A DNA stretch of 64,000 nt, from NCBI RefSeq assembly GCF_900156605.1, contig NZ_FTOA01000002.1, forward strand, positions 372,001 through 436,000, given 5' to 3'. The DNA comes from Insolitispirillum peregrinum. GTDB taxonomy: Bacteria; Pseudomonadota; Alphaproteobacteria; Rhodospirillales; Rhodospirillaceae. The notes beneath the pieces were generated by a model, which did not search any database, was not told where the DNA came from, and was given only the letters and a program-made list of their open reading frames with translations. Below are positions 32,153 through 39,504 of this stretch, in pieces (the first letter of the stretch is position 1; each line of letters opens with the position of its first letter). The translations under genes and the position numbers were made by a program.

Positions 32153-33217
32153 CTATTGCGTGGGGTTGGTGGCCGAAGCCCCCTTTTGTCCATCATAATA
32201 ACGGGCGGCCCCGGCGTGGAGGGGAATCCCCAATCCTGTGGAGGCCGTTTCGAGTGCGATTTTGTTTGCTGCCGGATGGCCTTTGGCAAACAGCGGGCGG
32301 GTGTTGGGATGGAAAATGGCAGCGGTGATGCCGTAGACCAGCTCATCGGGGGCATCGGCTGAACAAACCAGCAGCGCCCCGACCGACAGGGTTGGCGTTT
32401 CGGGGACGCCCTCGTAGGTGTCGGCCGGAATGGTGCTGACCAGCAGGAACGGGTATTGCTGGGCCAATGCATGCGCTGGCGGGCCACTCAAGGGCACCAG
32501 TGTGGCGAGTCCTTCGTTGGTCAAGGCGGTGACCGCTGACACCGGGGCCCCGGCGACGAAGAAAAAGGCATCAATCTTGCCCTGAATCAGGGCGTCGGCG
32601 GCACTGCTCGGGCGGGTGTATTCCGGCTTGATGTCGGTCTTGCGCAGGCCATAGGCTTCCAGAACCAGCATGGCGTCAACCAGCGTACCCGAGCCTTCTT
32701 CGCCGACCGAAACCCGCTTGCCCTTCAGATCGGCAACCGAGGTGATCCGGGCATCCTTGCGGGCGACCAGGTGGATGCTTTCGGAATACAGCATGGCAAT
32801 ACCACGCAGTTTGCTTTGCGGTTCCTTGCCTTTGTAGACTCCGGTGCCATGGTAGGCCCAATAGGCAAGATCGGCCTGACTCATCCCCAGATCCACCGTT
32901 CCGGCGGCCAGAGAGGCCAGATTGGCCATGCTGCCGTTGGTGGACTGGGCGACAGCGATCAGACCGGGGACGCCACAACTGCCGCCCCGCTCGCACGGGC
33001 GGGAGCCGGGGGGATTGGAAATGGCGTTGGCGATCAGACCGCCAACCGGAAAGTAGGTTCCGGCGGTGGGGCCGGTGGCGATTTGCACAAAACGGATGCC
33101 GGTTTCGCTGGAGGCCGCCGTTTCGGCGTGGGCGGAGCCGAACCCAATCATGCTGGTGAGGACCAGCAGGCCAAGGCGCAGGATCAGGCGGGAGCGGGAA
33201 AAGCTGGGCTGGACCAT
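32153..33217 (-). CDS. TAXI-family TRAP transporter solute receptor
   Basis: A 354-residue periplasmic binding protein with a signal peptide (residues 1-31, ending AHA). It has the TAXI family pattern ATGPTAGTYFPVGGLIANAIS, then SxGSMANLASLAAGTVDLGMSQADLAYWAYHG, and LKGKRVSVGEEGSGTL. Such receptors deliver organic acids such as glutamate or 2-oxoglutarate to TRAP permeases. No TRAP membrane gene lies next to it, so it is an orphan here. It probably shares an operon with the M17 peptidase. Confidence 0.92.
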   Translation of the reverse strand: MVQPSFSRSRLILRLGLLVLTSMIGFGSAHAETAASSETGIRFVQIATGPTAGTYFPVGGLIANAISNPPGSRPCERGGSCGVPGLIAVAQSTNGSMANLASLAAGTVDLGMSQADLAYWAYHGTGVYKGKEPQSKLRGIAMLYSESIHLVARKDARITSVADLKGKRVSVGEEGSGTLVDAMLVLEAYGLRKTDIKPEYTRPSSAADALIQGKIDAFFFVAGAPVSAVTALTNEGLATLVPLSGPPAHALAQQYPFLLVSTIPADTYEGVPETPTLSVGALLVCSADAPDELVYGITAAIFHPNTRPLFAKGHPAANKIALETASTGLGIPLHAGAARYYDGQKGASATNPTQ

Positions 33218-33310
33218 CTGGGGCCTCCGGTGCGGAGTGCGGCACGGCGTCCTGTACTATGTGGGGACGATCAAATGCAGGCTCAATTCACGGGAGGCAC
33301 TTTTTAACAG

Positions 33311-33352
33311 GATGCCTGCCCCCCGTCACTGTAGGAAGTGACGGGAAAGGCA
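33311..33352. terminator. Candidate hairpin after the nitroreductase gene
   Basis: CCGTCACT pairs with AGTGACGG around GTAGGA, with further CCTGCC/GGCAGG outer pairing. No strong T-run follows on the minus strand, so the role is uncertain. Confidence 0.4.
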
Positions 33353-33370
33353 GGACAACGGCAGGTTTGG

Positions 33371-34003
33371 TCAGGAAATCTCACGAACGAAGTCGGCACG
33401 CGGGCGGCGGACCTTTTTCAGGTTGACCAGCCAGTCGCCAGCGGTATCACGATACCCCAGCGGCAGGATTGCCACCGAGCGCAGCCCCTGGGCACGCAGG
33501 TCCAGCAGGGTATCGAGCTGTGCAGCATCGAAGCCTTCCATCGGAGTCGCATCGACGCCTTCAAAGGCAGCGGCTGCGAGCGCCATCCCCAGACCGATAT
33601 AGGCCTGACGGGCAGCGTGCTCGAAATTGACCTGCGCGTCCCGCTGCGGATAGGTCGACAGCAGCATCTGGCGGTAATTTTCCCACCCTTCGTTGACGCT
33701 CTGGCGCTCGGCATTGACCAGATCAAACATCATGTTGATGCGGTCGGCGGTATAGGTATCCCACGCGGCAAACACCAGCAGGTGCGAGCCGTCGACAACC
33801 TGCCCCTGATTGTAGGCGATCGGCTGGATTTTTTCCTTCAGGGCCTGATTGGTGATCACGATCACCTCGAACGGCTGCAAGCCGCTGGAGGTCGGGGCCA
33901 GCCGGATGGCTTCCAGAATGCGCTCGACCTTGTCGGCGTCGACCGGGCGGGCGGGGTCCATCTTTTTGGCGGCATAGCGCCAGTTCAGTTTTTCGATCAG
34001 CAT
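33371..34003 (-). CDS. Nitroreductase-family NAD(P)H-dependent oxidoreductase
   Basis: A 210-residue FMN flavoprotein. Family features are WRYAAKKMDPA (Arg-Tyr-x3-Lys phosphate contact near residue 9), IRLAPTSSGLQPFEVIVI, HAARQAYIGLGMALAAAAFEGVDATPMEGF and LGYRD close to the end. It fits the NfsB-like subgroup that reduces quinones and nitroaromatics; the physiological substrate cannot be told. A LysR regulator lies 57 bases upstream on the same strand. Confidence 0.9.
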   Translation of the reverse strand: MLIEKLNWRYAAKKMDPARPVDADKVERILEAIRLAPTSSGLQPFEVIVITNQALKEKIQPIAYNQGQVVDGSHLLVFAAWDTYTADRINMMFDLVNAERQSVNEGWENYRQMLLSTYPQRDAQVNFEHAARQAYIGLGMALAAAAFEGVDATPMEGFDAAQLDTLLDLRAQGLRSVAILPLGYRDTAGDWLVNLKKVRRPRADFVREIS

Positions 34004-34060
34004 GCTGTCATTCCGGTAGCCGTGTGGGGGGAACGGCGGAAAAGCCCCAGTGCGGGATAC

Positions 34061-34999
34061 CTAGGGCGTCAGCGACGCCTGCGCCAGAGGGGGAGGCAGT
34101 CCTTGTGATTCCAGAATCTGGTTGACCGCATGGTGCAACAGCAGGCGATGGGCGGTTTCGTTCCGCCGCCACGCCACGCACAGGTCCATGGTTTCATTGC
34201 TGCCACTGAGCGGACGATAGGCCACCCCACTGACCGCCAGCTTGGCCAGCGACTCTGGTAATAGGGCGATGCCGGTTCCGGCGGCCACCAGTCCCAGCAT
34301 GGCATAGACGTCATCAACGAAGTGCGCCGGGCGAGGGGTGAAGCCAGAGGCCTGACAAATGCGGCCAATCACGGAGTTGACCACATTGCCCTGATAGGGC
34401 GGGAACAGGACGAACAGCTCTTCCCGCAAGGTATCGGGGGTGATTTCGTCCAGCGCGGCCAGAGGATGGTCTTCGCGATAGGCCACCAGCACCCGGTCGC
34501 GCAACAGGATGTGTTCGCTGATGCTGGCCTTGCCGCTGGGGCGGGTGACGGCGATGTCCACTTCGCCCTGCAACAGCGATTCGATGACATCACGCGAGTG
34601 GCGGTACTGGCGCAGGTCCAGTTCAAGGTCGGGCATGCTGGTCCGCAGGCGTCCCAGTGCCTTGGGGAGAACGGTGACACTGGCCGAGCTGACAAAGCCC
34701 AGCACCAGATGGCCGCGAATCCCCCGTTCAGCCTGCCGGGCGGCAACGGCGGCGCGCTCCATTTCGTCCATCGCCCGGCGGGCTCCGGCCAGAAAGATGG
34801 CTCCGGCGTCGGTCAGGGCAACCGTGCGGGTGTTGCGGACAAACAGGGTGACTTCCAGCTCTTCTTCCAGCTTGCGGATTTGTTCGCTCAGCGGCGGCTG
34901 GGCCATACCCAGCCGTTCGGCGGCGCGGCCAAAGTGCAGGGTTTCAGCGACCGCGAGAAAATAGCGGATGCGGCGGAGTTCGACAGACAGACGGGGCAT
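34061..34999 (-). CDS. LysR-family transcriptional regulator
   Basis: A 312-residue LysR regulator. The N-terminal winged helix is clear (LRRIRYFLAVAETLHFGRAAERLGMAQPPLSEQIRKLEEEL, residues 7-47), followed by the two-lobe effector domain (AERGIRGHLVLGFVSSAS and later domain II). It resembles BenM/CatM-type activators in the DNA-binding part. It lies upstream of the nitroreductase gene in the same direction and may control it and itself. Confidence 0.92.
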   Translation of the reverse strand: MPRLSVELRRIRYFLAVAETLHFGRAAERLGMAQPPLSEQIRKLEEELEVTLFVRNTRTVALTDAGAIFLAGARRAMDEMERAAVAARQAERGIRGHLVLGFVSSASVTVLPKALGRLRTSMPDLELDLRQYRHSRDVIESLLQGEVDIAVTRPSGKASISEHILLRDRVLVAYREDHPLAALDEITPDTLREELFVLFPPYQGNVVNSVIGRICQASGFTPRPAHFVDDVYAMLGLVAAGTGIALLPESLAKLAVSGVAYRPLSGSNETMDLCVAWRRNETAHRLLLHHAVNQILESQGLPPPLAQASLTP

Positions 35000-35030
35000 G
35001 GTTGGGTCGCCGGTTCATTGATATGCTAAC

Positions 35031-35069
35031 CATATTAATCATAGATAAAATCAGTACTAAACATATTAA
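35031..35069. promoter_or_regulatory. Candidate LysR binding region
   Basis: CATATTAA occurs at 35031-35038 and again at 35062-35069, 31 bases apart (three helical turns), within an AT-rich segment directly upstream of the LysR gene. This is consistent with autoregulation, but no binding consensus is known. Confidence 0.35.
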
Positions 35070-35166
35070 ACGAACTTTGTCATGGTATGGGCCATCCTCT
35101 CCTGTGTCAGTGGTGCGCGGCCATCGTGTCCCTGAGTTATCCCTCTCCCCGCTTCGGGAACACGAT

Positions 35167-35280
35167 GGCTGGCGCGTTCCGCGCGGGGGGCTGGCGCGTT
35201 TCCGCGCGGGGGGCTGGCGCGTTTCCGCGCGGGGGGCTGGCGCGTTTCCGCGCGGGAGGCTGGCGCGTTTCCGTGCGGGG
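35167..35280. repeat. Five-unit tandem repeat (23 bp)
   Basis: Units begin at 35167 (22 bases, one T short), 35189, 35212, 35235 and 35258, with consensus GGCTGGCGCGTTTCCGCGCGGGG minus one or two changes. Each unit contains a small hairpin, GCGCG-TTTC-CGCGC. The array starts ten bases after the ThiE-like gene stop, so it would lie in its 3' untranslated region. Confidence 0.9.
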
Positions 35281-35290
35281 GCTGCTGCGG

Positions 35291-35923
35291 TTAGCCGGTC
35301 CAGCCGTCAATAGCGGCAAGCCCGCTGAAACCACGCCCGTTCAGGGTCTGCGCCGACAGCGGATTGATCCCCCCCAAAGCCATCACCGGAACCGTCGCCT
35401 GCGCACCAATCAGCAAACTGGCGCGCGTGATGCCCCATGTCCGACTGCCCGGATGACTGCGGGTGGCAAACAACGGCGACAGGGTGCAGGCGCTGGCGTT
35501 CAGGGCCTTGGCGCGCGCCAGCCCGGCGCGGTCATGGCAGGCCACCGTCAACAGGCGTTGGCGTCCCTGCTTGTGCCACAGACGCACTCCAGCCAGCACA
35601 CCATATCGGGCTTGGGCTTCGGGCAGGTGGACTCCATCGACGCGCAGGCGGGCTGCCAGCCGCCAGTCACCCGCAATCAGCAGCGGCAGCCGTCGGCGTC
35701 GGGCCAGTGGGCGCAAGGCGAGGGCCAGGGTACGCAGGGCTGCGGGGGTTTTTGCCCGCACGATCACTCCGGTCCCCACCGGCAGCCGGGCCAGACAGGC
35801 CAGAGGGTTTGCAAGGCGCTCGTCGGTCATCAACCAGCCTGTGGGCAGGGCGACCGCAGGCGAGCGGCGGCGGTTACGCTGGCATTTGAGCTTCGAGACG
35901 CTGTCTGCTAGGGTCGGCATCAC
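35291..35923 (-). CDS. Thiamine-phosphate-synthase-like protein (ThiE/TenI superfamily)
   Basis: A 210-residue TIM-barrel protein of the ThiE/TenI superfamily. Recognisable parts are DGVHLPEAQ (strand and loop holding substrate), the SPLFATRSHPGSRTWG loop and the final VMALGGINPLSAQTLNGRGFSGLAAIDGW. ThiE joins the pyrimidine and thiazole parts of thiamine. The GPVFPTxTK loop of classical ThiE is changed here, so the enzyme may be a divergent ThiE or a TenI-like protein. The start is uncertain (ATG 35923 or a downstream ATG at 35830). Confidence 0.75.
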   Translation of the reverse strand: MMPTLADSVSKLKCQRNRRRSPAVALPTGWLMTDERLANPLACLARLPVGTGVIVRAKTPAALRTLALALRPLARRRRLPLLIAGDWRLAARLRVDGVHLPEAQARYGVLAGVRLWHKQGRQRLLTVACHDRAGLARAKALNASACTLSPLFATRSHPGSRTWGITRASLLIGAQATVPVMALGGINPLSAQTLNGRGFSGLAAIDGWTG

Positions 35924-35958
35924 TTTTTTGCCCCGAGGTACAGGATTGGGTAAGGTCG

Positions 35959-36645
35959 ATGAACGCTTCTTGTGAACAGGTCAATGGTCTTCTGGCGGTC
36001 AAGGCTGCCATTGCTGCTGCCGAAGACGATGCCGGGCGTCCGGTCGGGGCGGTAACACTGGTTGCCGTCAGCAAGACCCACGACGCCGACACCATCCGCC
36101 CGACGCTGGACGCCGGGCAGCGGGTGTTCGGGGAAAACCGCGTGCAGGAAGCCGAAGGCAAGTGGCCTGCGCTGCGTGCTGATTTCCCCGATCTGGAACT
36201 GCATCTGATTGGCCCGTTGCAGTCGAACAAGGCTCGCGAAGCGGTGGCACTGTTCGATGTGATCGAAAGCGTTGACCGCCCGAAAATCGCGCAGGCGCTG
36301 GCCGAGGAAATGACCCGGCAGGGGCGGCACCCGGCCTGTCTGGTGCAGATCAACACCGGGCTGGAAGAGCAAAAAGCCGGGATTGCCCCACAACAGGCCG
36401 ATGCCTTCATTGCCTCGTGCCGGGCGCTGGGCCTGTCGATCATCGGGCTGATGTGCATCCCGCCAGTGGACGAAAACCCGGCACCGCATTTTGCCCTGCT
36501 GCGGGAAATTGCCCGCCGTAACGGGCTGACTGTCCTGTCGATGGGGATGAGCGGCGACTATCAGACGGCCATCGCTTTGGGGGCGACCCATGTGCGGGTG
36601 GGGACGGCGATTTTCGGCTCGCGCCCCAAGCCGCTGGCGGAATAA
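35959..36645 (+). CDS. YggS-family PLP homeostasis protein
   Basis: A 228-residue pyridoxal-phosphate binding protein (PLPBP/YggS). The lysine that binds PLP is in LVAVSKTHDADTI, and GENRVQEAEGKWP, HLIGPLQSNKAREAV and SMGMSGDYQTAIALGATHVRVGTAIFG are family hallmarks. It controls levels of B6 vitamers and affects amino acid metabolism. It is divergent from the ThiE-like gene with only 35 bases between their starts, a vitamin-cofactor pair. AAGGTCGATG before the start supplies a ribosome site. Confidence 0.95.
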   Translation: MNASCEQVNGLLAVKAAIAAAEDDAGRPVGAVTLVAVSKTHDADTIRPTLDAGQRVFGENRVQEAEGKWPALRADFPDLELHLIGPLQSNKAREAVALFDVIESVDRPKIAQALAEEMTRQGRHPACLVQINTGLEEQKAGIAPQQADAFIASCRALGLSIIGLMCIPPVDENPAPHFALLREIARRNGLTVLSMGMSGDYQTAIALGATHVRVGTAIFGSRPKPLAE

Positions 36646-36655
36646 TCCATTCCCA

Positions 36656-37564
36656 TTACCCGTTGCTTTGCGCCGTCTGCACCAGCCAGTCGACAAATAC
36701 CCGGATGCGAGGCTTGTCGGCGGTGGCTTCGGGGCAGACGGCGTAATAGGAAAAATCAGCAGTGCGGCGGCTGTCGAACAGGGCCACCAGGCGACCGTCG
36801 CGCACATGCTGACCAACCAGCGCAGTGCGCCCCAGCATCACTCCCATCCCGGCCAGAGCCGCATCGACCATCATTGCCGAGTTGTTGAATTGCAGCCCGC
36901 GCGAGACATCAACGGTGTGGATGCCGTTCAGATCCAGCCATGGTTCCCACGTCAGCCAGCGTTCACGGTCATTGGCGACGTAATCATGCAGCAAAGTATG
37001 ATAGCGCAGATCGTTCCATGTCCGTAAAGGATGCGCCCCGGCCAGCAGGGCCGGACTGGCGACCGGATAAATTTCCTCGGTCATGATCAGCCGTGACCGC
37101 AGGCCGGGATAGCGGCCCAGCCCGTGCCGGATACCGACATCAATCTGATCCTTGATGAAATGTGAGTTCTCGGCATTGGATTCGAGGCGCAGATCAATCT
37201 GGGGATAGCGTTTGCAGAAGTCCGGCAGGCGGGACATCAGCCAGCATTGTGCAAAGCTGGGCGGAACGCTGATGGCCAGCAAACCATCCAGACGGCTGCC
37301 ATGCAGACTGTCGGTGGCATGGGCGAGGGAGTCAAAGCCCGCGGTCAGGTCCGGCAGATATGCCTTGCCGTCATCGGTCAGGTACAACCCGCGTGGCAGC
37401 CGCACGAACAGCTCGACATTCAGATACTCTTCCAGACTCTTGACCTGATGGCTGATCGCCGCCGGGGTAACATTCAGTTCGTCGGCAGCAGCGGTAAAGC
37501 TGCCCAGACGAGCGGCGGCCTCGAAGGCACGCAGGGCGTTGAGTGGGGGAAGACGGCGGACCAT
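36656..37564 (-). CDS. LysR-family regulator (GcvA-like)
   Basis: A 302-residue LysR regulator starting MVRRLPPLNALRAFEAAARLGSFTAAADELNVTPAAISHQVKSLEEYL, the pattern of the GcvA subgroup. The effector domain follows (LLAISVPPSFAQCWLMSRLPDFCKRYPQIDLRLES). In E. coli GcvA controls glycine cleavage, but many homologues have other targets. It is divergent from the DUF1127 gene, a pairing seen often for LysR regulators and small DUF1127 genes, and the two may share a promoter region (37565-37690). Confidence 0.92.
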   Translation of the reverse strand: MVRRLPPLNALRAFEAAARLGSFTAAADELNVTPAAISHQVKSLEEYLNVELFVRLPRGLYLTDDGKAYLPDLTAGFDSLAHATDSLHGSRLDGLLAISVPPSFAQCWLMSRLPDFCKRYPQIDLRLESNAENSHFIKDQIDVGIRHGLGRYPGLRSRLIMTEEIYPVASPALLAGAHPLRTWNDLRYHTLLHDYVANDRERWLTWEPWLDLNGIHTVDVSRGLQFNNSAMMVDAALAGMGVMLGRTALVGQHVRDGRLVALFDSRRTADFSYYAVCPEATADKPRIRVFVDWLVQTAQSNG

Positions 37565-37690
37565 GGCAACCTCGGAGAAGGGTTAGCTCCTCTAAGTCTT
37601 TATATGAAAAAGCCTCGTTTGTATTGCCTGATTTTGCAGCGCATTATGCCCTTGTAACGACAACCCGGATAGGGAAATGGAGCTAATGCT

Positions 37691-37960
37691 ATGTCAGCAA
37701 TGGATTTTTCGACAAAGGCCCTGACCACAAATCAGGCTTGTGAAGTGTCAAATATCCTTGGTCATCCGAAGCGCACCCGGTGGAGCGAGCGTCTGTCCCG
37801 GACCATGATCACCCTGTTTGATCGTCTGGTGGATGGCCTGGACCACGGCCGCGAGATGCGCGTGCTGCATGCGATGGATGACCACATGCTGGCCGATATC
37901 GGTATTGCCCGTTGCGACATTGACAGCATCAAGCCGCGTTCAAAGGTCGAGCAAGGCTAA
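37691..37960 (+). CDS. DUF1127 (YjiS-like) small protein
   Basis: An 89-residue protein. The C-terminal part RVLHAMDDHMLADIGIARCDIDSI is the DUF1127 domain, a small Arg- and Asp-containing helix pair. Members in alphaproteobacteria are linked to phosphate or RNA-related stress regulation, but no specific role can be told here. GGAAATGGAGC before the start gives a ribosome site. Its last 21 bases overlap, tail to tail, the 3' end of the next gene. Confidence 0.88.
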   Translation: MSAMDFSTKALTTNQACEVSNILGHPKRTRWSERLSRTMITLFDRLVDGLDHGREMRVLHAMDDHMLADIGIARCDIDSIKPRSKVEQG

Positions 37961-38284
37961 GTCTTCCTCCAGCAGGGCCATAATCAGCCGCTTGTTCCGG
38001 CGATCCAGCCCTGACCACGCCCGCCAGAAATCGGGCGATATCTGACAGGCCGCATCCGCATAGTCAGCCTTGACCAGCACTGCGGCCAGCATCAAGCGCT
38101 CGCTTTTGTTGCCGGGAAAAGCCACGAGATCGGCAACATGTCCGGCGAGCGCACCACTTAGCCCCCACCAGTCACTCACCTGATCCACGTCAGCCGCCAC
38201 CGCCCGTAGGGCACGGGCAACGGCGGGATTATGCTGCAACACCAGGGGCAGCAGAAAGGGTGTCTCGGTGGGGGCGGTGGTCAT
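37940..38284 (-). CDS. Hypothetical helical protein
   Basis: A 114-residue protein without membrane segments or known motif. It is rich in Leu and Ala with several amphipathic helices (NPAVARALRAVAADVDQVSDWWGLSGALAGHVADLVAF; RRNKRLIMALLEEDLALLDL). The amino acid mix and codon use look like a real gene. It overlaps the DUF1127 gene in convergent fashion, so antisense interaction is possible. Function unknown. Confidence 0.6.
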   Translation of the reverse strand: MTTAPTETPFLLPLVLQHNPAVARALRAVAADVDQVSDWWGLSGALAGHVADLVAFPGNKSERLMLAAVLVKADYADAACQISPDFWRAWSGLDRRNKRLIMALLEEDLALLDL

Positions 38285-38340
38285 TGCAAGCCTCGCGCAA
38301 ACAGGGCCGGGGGGTGATCATCTTACTCCGACAGGCCGGA

Positions 38341-38383
38341 GCATTGTGCGAAAAGTGGGAACCGGTTTTCGCAACAACAATGC
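38341..38383. repeat. GGGAACCGG-family hairpin upstream of repeat copy 2
   Basis: GCATTGTGCGAAAA (38341-38354) faces TTTTCGCA-ACAA-CAATGC (up to 38383), with GTGGGAACCGG between. It closely resembles the loop-stem pattern at 10211-10257 and directly precedes structured repeat copy 2, as the site at 29893 precedes copy 1. Confidence 0.7.
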
Positions 38384-38422
38384 GGCACGACAAAAGGTTA
38401 GACCAGCGTGCCTGCGTCAGAT

Positions 38423-38601
38423 CACGGTACACGACAGTGAGTGAAACCAGTGCAGGCTGCCGCCTGAACTGCTCGGGGCCTGAGGCCCCGAACCCCCATT
38501 TTTTCTTTTATGATCAAAGGAATGGGGTCTGGGGCCTTAAGGCCCCAGCGAGGTGTGGAGCAGCGCTCCACGTCCTTGTTTCACAATTGTCGTGTACTGT
38601 G
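38423..38601 (+). repeat. Structured repeat element, copy 2 (179 bp)
   Basis: Terminal inverted repeats CACGGTACACGACAGT (38423-38438) and its near-complement (38586-38601, 14 of 16 matching). Same internal hairpins as copy 1, with GTGGAGC-AGC-GCTCCAC intact. A 10-base direct repeat GCGTCAGATC flanks it (38414-38423 and 38602-38611). The left flank (GGTTAGACCAGCGTGCCTGCGTCAG) also matches copy 1. It reaches into the 3' end of the hydrolase gene. Confidence 0.88.
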
Positions 38602-39173
38602 GCGTCAGATCTAACGCACGCAGGTCTGGTAGTGTGCCATGTTTCGCACAATGTTTGGGCCAGTGGCCACGGACCGTAGCCTGCGGCGACATTGATGTGG
38701 CCCGCATCCCCCAAATCAATCAGGTCGCTTCCCCACTGTCCGGCAAACTGGCGGGCACGGGCAAAGCTGCAATAAGGGTCGGTCTGGCTGGCAACCACCA
38801 CGCTGGGAACCGGCAGGGTGTGCAAGGGAATGGGGGCAAAGCTGTGGACAACGGACGGTGTATGGCTGGGGCTGTCCACATCAGCAGGGGCCACCAGCAG
38901 CACGCCATTGACCCGACGGCGAGCCTCTTCGGGATGGGCGAGTATCCAGCGTACCGACAGAATGCACCCGAGGCTGTGGGCGACCAGCGTGACGGGCTCG
39001 GTGCTGCCGGACAAAGCGGCGGCAAGAGTTTGCTCCCACTGGACTGGCGAGGGGGTATCCCAGTCGGTTTGCTCCAGCCAGCGGGCATTCAGCGCGCGAG
39101 CGAGGTGGGCTTGCCAGTGGTCTGCCCCGCTGCCGCCAAGGCCGGGAACAATCAGGACAGGCGAGGGGGAGGA
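38514..39173 (-). CDS. RBBP9/YdeN-family serine hydrolase with a repeat-encoded C-terminus
   Basis: A 219-residue alpha/beta hydrolase. The start VLIVPGLGGSGADHWQAHLARAL, nucleophile motif AHSLGC, QTDPYCSFARARQFAGQWGS and GDAGHINVAAGYGPWPLAQ give the Ser-Asp-His triad of the RBBP9 family. ATG 39173 has GGAGA upstream. The natural end is expected near residue 185. The last 32 or so residues (from SDATVHD to QTPFL) are encoded by structured repeat copy 2, which also supplies the stop codon. The repeat may have replaced a few original codons without loss of the active site. Confidence 0.85.
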   Translation of the reverse strand, partial: SSPSPVLIVPGLGGSGADHWQAHLARALNARWLEQTDWDTPSPVQWEQTLAAALSGSTEPVTLVAHSLGCILSVRWILAHPEEARRRVNGVLLVAPADVDSPSHTPSVVHSFAPIPLHTLPVPSVVVASQTDPYCSFARARQFAGQWGSDLIDLGDAGHINVAAGYGPWPLAQTLCETWHTTRPACVRSDATVHDNCETRTWSAAPHLAGALRPQTPFL

Positions 39174-39340
39174 CATCGCAAAGCTCTCCAGCGTGAGGAA
39201 CGATGGAGTGATGCTAGCATTGCGCATTTATTAATGTAAATTGTTTTTATATAACTTAATTAATTTGTTATTTATGGGGTCAGGAAAACCGCCAGAGGGG
39301 GTTTGCGCTGGCGGCTTTGGCTCTGTTCGATTTGCGTGGG
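39174..39340. other. AT-rich gap with a terminator hairpin
   Basis: Contains the hydrolase upstream region, with a very AT-rich stretch at 39226-39275. A hairpin CCGCCAG/CTGGCGG (39289-39295 and 39308-39314) is followed on the minus strand by TTTTCC, a candidate intrinsic terminator for transcription arriving from irr through repeat copy 3. No gene is supported. Confidence 0.55.
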
Positions 39341-39500
39341 TTAAATGTCACGCCACAGGACACGACAGTTGGGAAACAAGGACGTGGAGCGCTGCTCCAC
39401 ACCTCGCTGGGGCCTTGAGGCCCCAGACCCCATTCCTTTGATCATAAAAGAAAAAATGGGGGTTCGGAGCCTCAGGCTCCGAGCGGCTCAGGTGGCAGCC
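39341..39500 (-). repeat. Structured repeat element, copy 3 (inverted, truncated)
   Basis: In the minus orientation the element shows the same hairpins and the right terminal repeat (39354-39371), followed by the conserved GCGTGACATTTAA end. The left terminal repeat is missing; the element abuts the irr stop codon. The first hairpin has changed from GGGGCC/GGCCCC to GGAGCC/GGCTCC, a compensated change that keeps pairing. It would be transcribed as the 3' untranslated part of irr. Confidence 0.85.
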
Positions 39501-39504
39501 TGCT

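Noticed and set aside
35002-35911. Two + strand frames through the 23-bp tandem repeat
   Set aside because: They are repeat translations that continue antisense to the ThiE-like gene; no ribosome site.
39241-39441. A 66-codon + strand frame ending in the repeat-encoded tail
   Set aside because: The first part is AT-rich non-coding DNA and the rest is the antisense frame of repeat copy 3; useful only as evidence for the repeat.
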